Assembly (NCBI GenBank): GCA_021298045.1
Contig: JAJTHY010000045.1
Span: forward strand, 1-10,273
Length of the DNA: 10,273 bases
From: Candidatus Jidaibacter sp.
GTDB taxonomy: Bacteria > Pseudomonadota > Alphaproteobacteria > Rickettsiales > Midichloriaceae
Reading direction: 5' to 3'
A program made the position numbers and the translations under genes. Below are positions 5,808 to 10,273 of this stretch, piece by piece (the stretch's first letter is position 1; every line of letters starts with the position of its first letter). Below the pieces are notes generated by a model. The model saw nothing but the letters and a program-made list of their open reading frames with translations, did not search any database and was not told where the DNA came from.

Positions 5808-8537
5808 TTAAGCAGCTATCTCTTCGCCTTCAGACTCTTCTGCATCCTCTGCATTTTCGTCATTGAGTACTCTGGTAACTGAAATAACTTTCTCACCATC
5901 TTGAGCATTCATAACTTTAACGCCCTTGGCGTTTCTACCGGTAATTCTTATATCTACAACTTTGGTTCTAATTAAAGTCCCACCGCTGGTGAGTAGAATT
6001 ACTTGGTCCTCACTTTCTACAGGTAAGCTAGCAATAACTAGGCCATTTCTTTCGGAGGTATCAATATTTAAGATACCCTGGCCACCTCTACCAGTAATAC
6101 GATACTCATATATGGACGTTCTTTTACCATACCCATTTTCGGTTACAGTCAGAATAAATTGCTCAGCTGCAGCAAGTTCCAAAGCTGCATCCAAAGTAAG
6201 GGTTGTAAAACCAACAGCCGCAGCTTCTACAGCTTTTTTAAACTGCTCTGCATCCATATTGTTTTTATATGCAAGCCTTACATCAACAGGGATTTTCAAG
6301 AACTCCTCGCGCTCTTCCATGCTTGCTCTTGCTTCAGACAAAATTGCCATAGAAACTACAGCGTCGTTATTATGCGCAAATTTAATGCCACGTACACCGT
6401 CAGAGTTTCTGCTCTTAAATATGCGGAGTTTAGATAGTGGGAACCTAAGCGCTTTGCCGTACCTGGTGCATAGAAGTATGTGGTCGGTCGAGCGAGCTAT
6501 ACTTACGCCCACCAGCCTATCGTCCTCATCAAGCTTCATTGCTATTTTGCCATTAGCTTGAATGCTTGAAAATGCACTCAGCTCATTACGACGAATGTTT
6601 CCTTTCTCTGTTGAAAACACAATGCTGTAATCCAACCATTCTTCCGGATTTTCTGGCAATGGCATGATATTGGTAATACGTTCATCCGGGGCCAGAGGCA
6701 GCATATTGATAAGCGCCTTGCCCTTAGATTGTGGTGACCCAAGTGGTAGTTTATAAACCTTCATTCGGTATACTTTTCCAAGAGAGGAGAAGAACAATAA
6801 AGGCACATGGGTATTAGCAACGATGATGTCTGTGGTGGTATCATCTGCATAAATCGCCATGCCAGACCTTCCTTTACCCCCACGTCTTTGCGCACGATAG
6901 GTGTCCAAAGGTACGCGCTTAATGAAGCCCCCCATAGTATTAGTAACCACCATATCTTCGCGGGCGATTAGGTCTTCATCATTAAATTCACGGTCATCCA
7001 AAATAATTTCAGTGCGGCGCGGAGTAGCAAAGGCATCGCGCACGTCTTGTAATTCTTTTGCAATCAACGCTAAAATTTTCTCTTTAGATGCAAGTAGCTC
7101 CAAGAATCCTGCGATTACTTTAGCCAACTCGCCTAACTCATTCTCGATTTTTTCTTTTTCTAAGCCAGTAAGCTTGGACAGTCTCATCTCTAAAATAGCT
7201 TCTGCTTGCTCTTGAGTAAAGCGGCACTTGCTGTCAATCAACTCATTGCGATAGTCATCCACCAATTTCAGTAGCGGGATAACATCCGATGCTTCCCAAT
7301 GTTTATCCATCAGGCGTCTCTTGGCTTCCTGTGGATTCGGAGAAGCCTTAATTAGCGCGATTACTTCATCAATATTTGCAACTGCAAGTGATAACCCAAT
7401 CAATACATGCGCCTTATTTCGAGCCTTATTCAATTGGTATATGGTGCGCCTTGTGACAATCTCGCGGCGGAAATCCACGAATGCTGAGATAATTTCCCTA
7501 ATGCCCATTAAAATAGGATTGCCATTATTGAGTGCAAGCATGTTAACACCAAAGCTTGTCTGCAATTCAGAATGTTTGTAAAGTTGGTTAACTATTACAT
7601 CTGGCGTGGCGTCTCTCTTTAACTCTATTACAACACGGATACCAAGCTTGTTCGATTCATCCCTAAGTTCAGAGATACCCTCTATCACCTTGTCTTTGGA
7701 AAGGTGTTCAATTTTTTTAACCAGCTCTGATTTATTTACTTGGTAAGGTAGCTCTTTAATAATAATTGCAAAAGTACCGCCGATTTCTTCAATCTCTGTA
7801 CGGCCACGCATAGTGATTATGCCTTTGCCGCTGATTAAAGCATTTTTTGCCTGAGTGGCCCCCACCAGCATGCCCCCAGTTGGGAAGTCTGGAGCGGGAA
7901 CAAACGCAACCAACTCTTCAGATGAGATCTCAGGGTTTTGAATATACGCAAGGCAAGCATCTATTACTTCGCCTAAGTTATGTGTAGGGATGTTAGTTGC
8001 CATACCAACGGCGATACCGCTGGTTCCATTTACCAATAGATTAGGGAATCTAGCAGGTAGCACCTTAGGTTCGGTTTCAGAGCCATCGTAGTTGTCTTGA
8101 AAATCAACGGTTTCTTGGTCAATATCGTCCAGCATTCTTGCTGCGATTTTAGAGAGCCTTGCTTCAGTATAACGCATTGCAGCTGGAGAGTCGCCATCAA
8201 TCGAGCCAAAGTTACCTTGGCCATCCACCAGGGGATCTCTGAGCGAAAACTCTTGAGCCATCCTCACCAATGAACCATAAATTGGAGCGTCACCATGTGG
8301 GTGGTATTTACCAATTACCTCACCCACAATCCTCGCAGATTTCTTATGGGGTTTGTCGTGATAATTGTTCATGTGATGCATAGCGAATAGTATGCGCCTA
8401 TGCACTGGTTTTAAGCCATCTCTACAATCTGGCAATGCTCTACTTACAATCACACTCATAGCGTAATCTAAGTAAGAGCGTTTCATTTGGCTTTCAATTG
8501 ATACGGAAACCGTATTTTTGCTTATCTGATGGGTCAA
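5808..8537 (-). CDS. gyrA: DNA gyrase subunit A
   Basis: GyrA breaks and rejoins DNA in the GyrA2GyrB2 complex that introduces negative supercoils. The N-terminal winged-helix/tower region shows SYLDYAMSVIVSRALPDCRDGLKPVHRRIL (from 21), and the catalytic tyrosine is Tyr123 in AAMRYTEARL. The GyrA box QRRGGKG at 550-556 marks gyrase rather than topoisomerase IV (ParC). The C-terminal DNA-wrapping propeller follows, with an Ala/Glu-rich insert at about 733-792 as in alphaproteobacterial GyrA, and an acidic tail. Length 909 is normal for that group. In the quinolone pocket, the residues matching E. coli Ser83 and Asp87 are Ala84 and Gly88. The start is TTG: an in-frame TAA lies just two codons upstream, and the next ATG (Met18) would cut conserved N-terminal sequence. 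No Shine-Dalgarno sequence is evident. It is the first gene of the minus-strand operon. Confidence 0.97.
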   Translation of the reverse strand: MTHQISKNTVSVSIESQMKRSYLDYAMSVIVSRALPDCRDGLKPVHRRILFAMHHMNNYHDKPHKKSARIVGEVIGKYHPHGDAPIYGSLVRMAQEFSLRDPLVDGQGNFGSIDGDSPAAMRYTEARLSKIAARMLDDIDQETVDFQDNYDGSETEPKVLPARFPNLLVNGTSGIAVGMATNIPTHNLGEVIDACLAYIQNPEISSEELVAFVPAPDFPTGGMLVGATQAKNALISGKGIITMRGRTEIEEIGGTFAIIIKELPYQVNKSELVKKIEHLSKDKVIEGISELRDESNKLGIRVVIELKRDATPDVIVNQLYKHSELQTSFGVNMLALNNGNPILMGIREIISAFVDFRREIVTRRTIYQLNKARNKAHVLIGLSLAVANIDEVIALIKASPNPQEAKRRLMDKHWEASDVIPLLKLVDDYRNELIDSKCRFTQEQAEAILEMRLSKLTGLEKEKIENELGELAKVIAGFLELLASKEKILALIAKELQDVRDAFATPRRTEIILDDREFNDEDLIAREDMVVTNTMGGFIKRVPLDTYRAQRRGGKGRSGMAIYADDTTTDIIVANTHVPLLFFSSLGKVYRMKVYKLPLGSPQSKGKALINMLPLAPDERITNIMPLPENPEEWLDYSIVFSTEKGNIRRNELSAFSSIQANGKIAMKLDEDDRLVGVSIARSTDHILLCTRYGKALRFPLSKLRIFKSRNSDGVRGIKFAHNNDAVVSMAILSEARASMEEREEFLKIPVDVRLAYKNNMDAEQFKKAVEAAAVGFTTLTLDAALELAAAEQFILTVTENGYGKRTSIYEYRITGRGGQGILNIDTSERNGLVIASLPVESEDQVILLTSGGTLIRTKVVDIRITGRNAKGVKVMNAQDGEKVISVTRVLNDENAEDAEESEGEEIAA

Positions 8538-8568
8538 GGCTTACTAATCTTAATTTAATACCTGGGGT

Positions 8569-8597
8569 ATACTAACTAATTTAACTTGTGAAGGCAA
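8569..8597 (-). promoter_or_regulatory. Possible sigma-70 promoter of the gyrA operon
   Basis: Read on the minus strand, TTGCCT (8592-8597) and TAGTAT (8569-8574) are separated by 17 bases, giving a start near 8562 and a leader of about 25 bases before the TTG codon. A small inverted repeat, ATACC (8558-8562) and GGTAT (8566-8570) around TGG, covers the expected start site and could be an operator, though its arms are only five bases. Prediction from hexamers alone. Confidence 0.4.
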
Positions 8598-8613
8598 TGA
8601 AGATTGATATTAT
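8586..8613 (+). promoter_or_regulatory. Possible sigma-70 promoter of the HtrA-like protease gene
   Basis: TTGTGA (8586-8591) and TATTAT (8608-8613) are separated by 16 bases, placing a start near 8620 and a leader of about 24 bases before the ATG at 8644. Its -35 hexamer directly abuts the predicted -35 of the gyrA promoter on the other strand, so polymerases would compete for the site. No good ribosome binding site precedes the ATG. Confidence 0.35.
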
Positions 8614-8643
8614 AAATTAAGAAAAAGTTGTTTTGACCTGGGC

Positions 8644-10068
8644 ATGCTTAAGCAGTTAATATTTGTTCTTCTTATTTGCGTTACACAATTCAGCCTTGCA
8701 GATGAAAGAACCGACGTCTGGAAGCGTGGCGTTGTTAGCATATCGAACTCTGTTATAAAGTCTCCATATAACCATACTGGTGAATTTTTCGGTACTGGGT
8801 TCATTGTAGATAAATCTTTAGGGATTATTGCCACCAATAAGCATGTGGTGAGTAATGTTAATATTAATGATACTACAGTTATATTTCACAATGGCCGCGA
8901 GATAAAAGCGAAGCTAATTTATAGCGACCCACAAAGTGATTTCAGCTTTATAAAAGTTTTGCCAAAAAGCATACCTGAGGATGGAATTGAGCTCAAAATT
9001 TCTACCGCTCCTCCTAAAGTTAACGAAGGCGTAACGATCATAGGCAATAATGAAGGGCAAGGGTTTTCAATTCAAACTGGAATAATAACTAGCTTTTTTG
9101 AGATTTCAAATTATTTTCCCGACCAAACATTAAGGATTAGCCTTAACGCCAGAGGCGGGTCTAGTGGATCACCAATATTAAATAAGAAAGGAGAAGTAAT
9201 AGCTATTAACTATGCAGTTGACAACACCTTCGCCTATGCGCTTTCAATTGCATATTTGAATGATGCTTATCAAATTATTAGAAATGGCGGCATCCCTCCA
9301 CGCAAAGATACAGGAGCGATTCTTGGTTATTATTCATTAGATAGAGCTGTGAAGGCTTTGGGATTCCCGGAAAATTTAATACCTGACTATCTGAAAAAAT
9401 TCCCCACCTCTCTTAATAAAGTTTTGGTAGTTGGCAGTGTCCTGCAAGGGACTCCAGCAGAAAAAGTACTTCAGCCCTCTGATATAGTTTGGGCGGTAAA
9501 TGGCAACTTAGTGGGGCCAAATTTATATGAATTACAAAAGGTAATTAATAACACTAAAGACTCAGTGAAACTTACCTTATTCAGAAACAGAAAGTTTATT
9601 GATGTGTTGGCGCCGGTTTATGACTTAAAAGAACATGCCATAACCAGAATGCTAAGCCTTGATGGGGCAATACTTTTCGAAGCTGATGAGTTCATTAGAT
9701 TCATAACTGGAGCTCAAATAGGCTCAGTTATTGCAGTTTCTATAGATCGCAACTCGGGGCTTTCTGGCATAGATACAGTTTTGATTGATGGCGTTCCGCA
9801 TTATTCTTTGCAGATCATGAATATTAATGATAAAGAAATTACATCCCTAGATGACCTTATCAGCTTGATACCTGATATTCGCGCTAAACAAAATTACACG
9901 GTTTATTACCGAAACCTAGCTGCTCAGACCGGTTATAACAAAACTTTGTATTTTAACAGAATGCCCCAGTTTCACAATATCCCTTACTCTCCATATGATG
10001 ATGAGCCAACTTTATATACATATGATGAGCAGCAAGGAACTTGGGCTGTGAAGAAGATAGGCGGATGA
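8644..10068 (+). CDS. Secreted HtrA/Nma111-like trypsin-fold serine protease with PDZ domains
   Basis: This is a predicted periplasmic or secreted S1C-type serine protease of 474 residues. Residues 1-19 form a signal peptide (Lys3, core LIFVLLICVTQF, cleavage after SLA). The protease domain (about 25-215) has the catalytic triad His67 (ATNKHVVS), Asp99 (DPQSDFSFIKV) and Ser174 in ARGGSSGSPI. A PDZ domain follows at about 258-325 (VGSVLQGTPAEKVLQPSD, then VWAVNG). Then comes a linker, PVYDLKEHAITRMLSLDGAI (324-343), and a second, degenerate PDZ-like domain to about 438. The GGSSGSP active site, in place of the GNSGGP of DegP/DegQ, and the PV-DLH-ITP-like linker after PDZ1 recall the eukaryotic Nma111/DEG7 branch. 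Likely roles are protein quality control or cleavage of exported or host proteins; the target is unknown. It diverges from gyrA and has no partner gene here. Confidence 0.88.
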   Translation: MLKQLIFVLLICVTQFSLADERTDVWKRGVVSISNSVIKSPYNHTGEFFGTGFIVDKSLGIIATNKHVVSNVNINDTTVIFHNGREIKAKLIYSDPQSDFSFIKVLPKSIPEDGIELKISTAPPKVNEGVTIIGNNEGQGFSIQTGIITSFFEISNYFPDQTLRISLNARGGSSGSPILNKKGEVIAINYAVDNTFAYALSIAYLNDAYQIIRNGGIPPRKDTGAILGYYSLDRAVKALGFPENLIPDYLKKFPTSLNKVLVVGSVLQGTPAEKVLQPSDIVWAVNGNLVGPNLYELQKVINNTKDSVKLTLFRNRKFIDVLAPVYDLKEHAITRMLSLDGAILFEADEFIRFITGAQIGSVIAVSIDRNSGLSGIDTVLIDGVPHYSLQIMNINDKEITSLDDLISLIPDIRAKQNYTVYYRNLAAQTGYNKTLYFNRMPQFHNIPYSPYDDEPTLYTYDEQQGTWAVKKIGG

Positions 10069-10069
10069 A

Positions 10070-10107
10070 ATTTGGTATTATAACCTGAGCTCGACATAAT
10101 ACTAAAT
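10070..10107 (+). terminator. Hairpin just after the protease gene, possible terminator
   Basis: Two bases after the TGA, 10070-10081 (ATTTGGTATTAT) pairs with 10096-10107 (ATAATACTAAAT) over 12 bp with a single G-T pair, enclosing a 14-base loop that contains GAGCTC. The stem is AT-rich and is not followed by a T-run, so it is not a canonical intrinsic terminator. It may instead protect the 3' end of the mRNA. Confidence 0.35.
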
Positions 10108-10189
10108 CCTAAAAAGAATTGGACATAAGTGTATATAGCTAAACCCTTATAAAATAGCTATGAAAAATACAACAGATCTCCATCTCTTA

Positions 10190-10243
10190 GTCATCCTCGC
10201 TATTGCTTGGGATCTTAAGATTCCGCAACAAGTGCGGAATGAC
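10190..10243. repeat. Dispersed palindromic repeat (GTCATTCCGCA type)
   Basis: The element is bounded by GTCAT (10190-10194) and ATGAC (10239-10243). It contains a perfect hairpin, ATTCCGCA (10220-10227) with TGCGGAAT (10233-10240) around ACAAG, next to the perfect palindrome ATCTTAAGAT (10212-10221). The GTCATTCCGCA...TGCGGAAT core is a motif I know from dispersed intergenic repeats in several bacterial genomes. The rest of 10069-10273 shows no gene that I can support. The 3' edge of the window cuts this intergenic region. Confidence 0.6.
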
Positions 10244-10273
10244 AATTAAAGCAAAAACCGTGCCTTTTTTGTA

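Noticed and set aside
6158..6338. The GyrA C-terminal insert (about residues 733-792) as a second palindromic element
   Set aside because: No inverted repeat was found there, and inserts of this kind at this place are usual in alphaproteobacterial GyrA.
5926..6561. A 211-codon + strand open frame inside gyrA
   Set aside because: It lies wholly antisense to conserved GyrA C-terminal domain codons, shows no family features and has no start signals.
10160..10249. A 29-codon + strand frame with ATG, preceded by a TATAAAAT box
   Set aside because: No ribosome binding site is visible and the second half is the dispersed repeat; such frames arise wherever this repeat lies, so it is not called as a gene.
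10252..10271. CAAAAA and TTTTTG hairpin at the right edge as a terminator
   Set aside because: The stem is almost all A-T and the window ends before its context can be seen.

Overview
The window looks like a piece of an AT-rich, streamlined alphaproteobacterial chromosome, most likely from a Rickettsiales-type host-associated lineage. The evidence is the AT-rich codon use, GyrA with the alphaproteobacterial insert in its C-terminal domain, a UbiK/BMFP-type gene beside lgt, dispersed GTCATTGCGAG-type repeats, and above all a protein-coding palindromic element inside tolB that resembles the Rickettsia palindromic elements. The taxonomic placement is inference; no rRNA gene or other decisive marker is present.

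Layout. Positions 1-382 hold the 3' end of an unrecognised + strand gene, which overlaps the end of lgt (minus strand, prolipoprotein diacylglyceryl transferase) by 4 bases. lgt diverges from a small UbiK/BMFP-family gene (1195-1482, +). A 136-base convergent gap follows. Then comes a long minus-strand block, in transcription order: gyrA (8537-5808), a 63-residue 4-oxalocrotonate tautomerase-family gene (5790-5599), tolB (5602-4127), mreC (4113-3259) and ubiD (3100-1619). The first four are tightly packed (17 bases, a 4-base ATGA overlap, then 13 bases) and look like one operon. ubiD is separated from mreC by 157 bases holding a palindromic dispersed repeat. A 106-base region (8538-8643) separates gyrA from a divergent secreted HtrA-like serine protease (8644-10068, +). 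The last 205 bases hold a hairpin and another dispersed repeat, with no supported gene.

Many products act at the cell envelope: Lgt lipidates lipoproteins, TolB is the periplasmic part of the Tol-Pal system, MreC organises elongation-specific wall synthesis, and the HtrA-like protein is a predicted periplasmic protease. UbiD and the UbiK-like protein point to ubiquinone synthesis. GyrA is the housekeeping type II topoisomerase subunit.

The main discovery candidate is a 158-bp near-perfect palindrome (5394-5551) lying in frame within the tolB signal-peptide region. Its two 77-base arms are identical over the outer 22 bases, and both strands translate to similar peptides. Removing 159 bases (53 codons) restores an ordinary 27-residue signal peptide and a typical 438-residue TolB. 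Also notable are GyrA residues Ala84, Pro85 and Gly88 at the quinolone-resistance positions, and a protease whose active site and PDZ region resemble the eukaryotic Nma111/DEG7 family.
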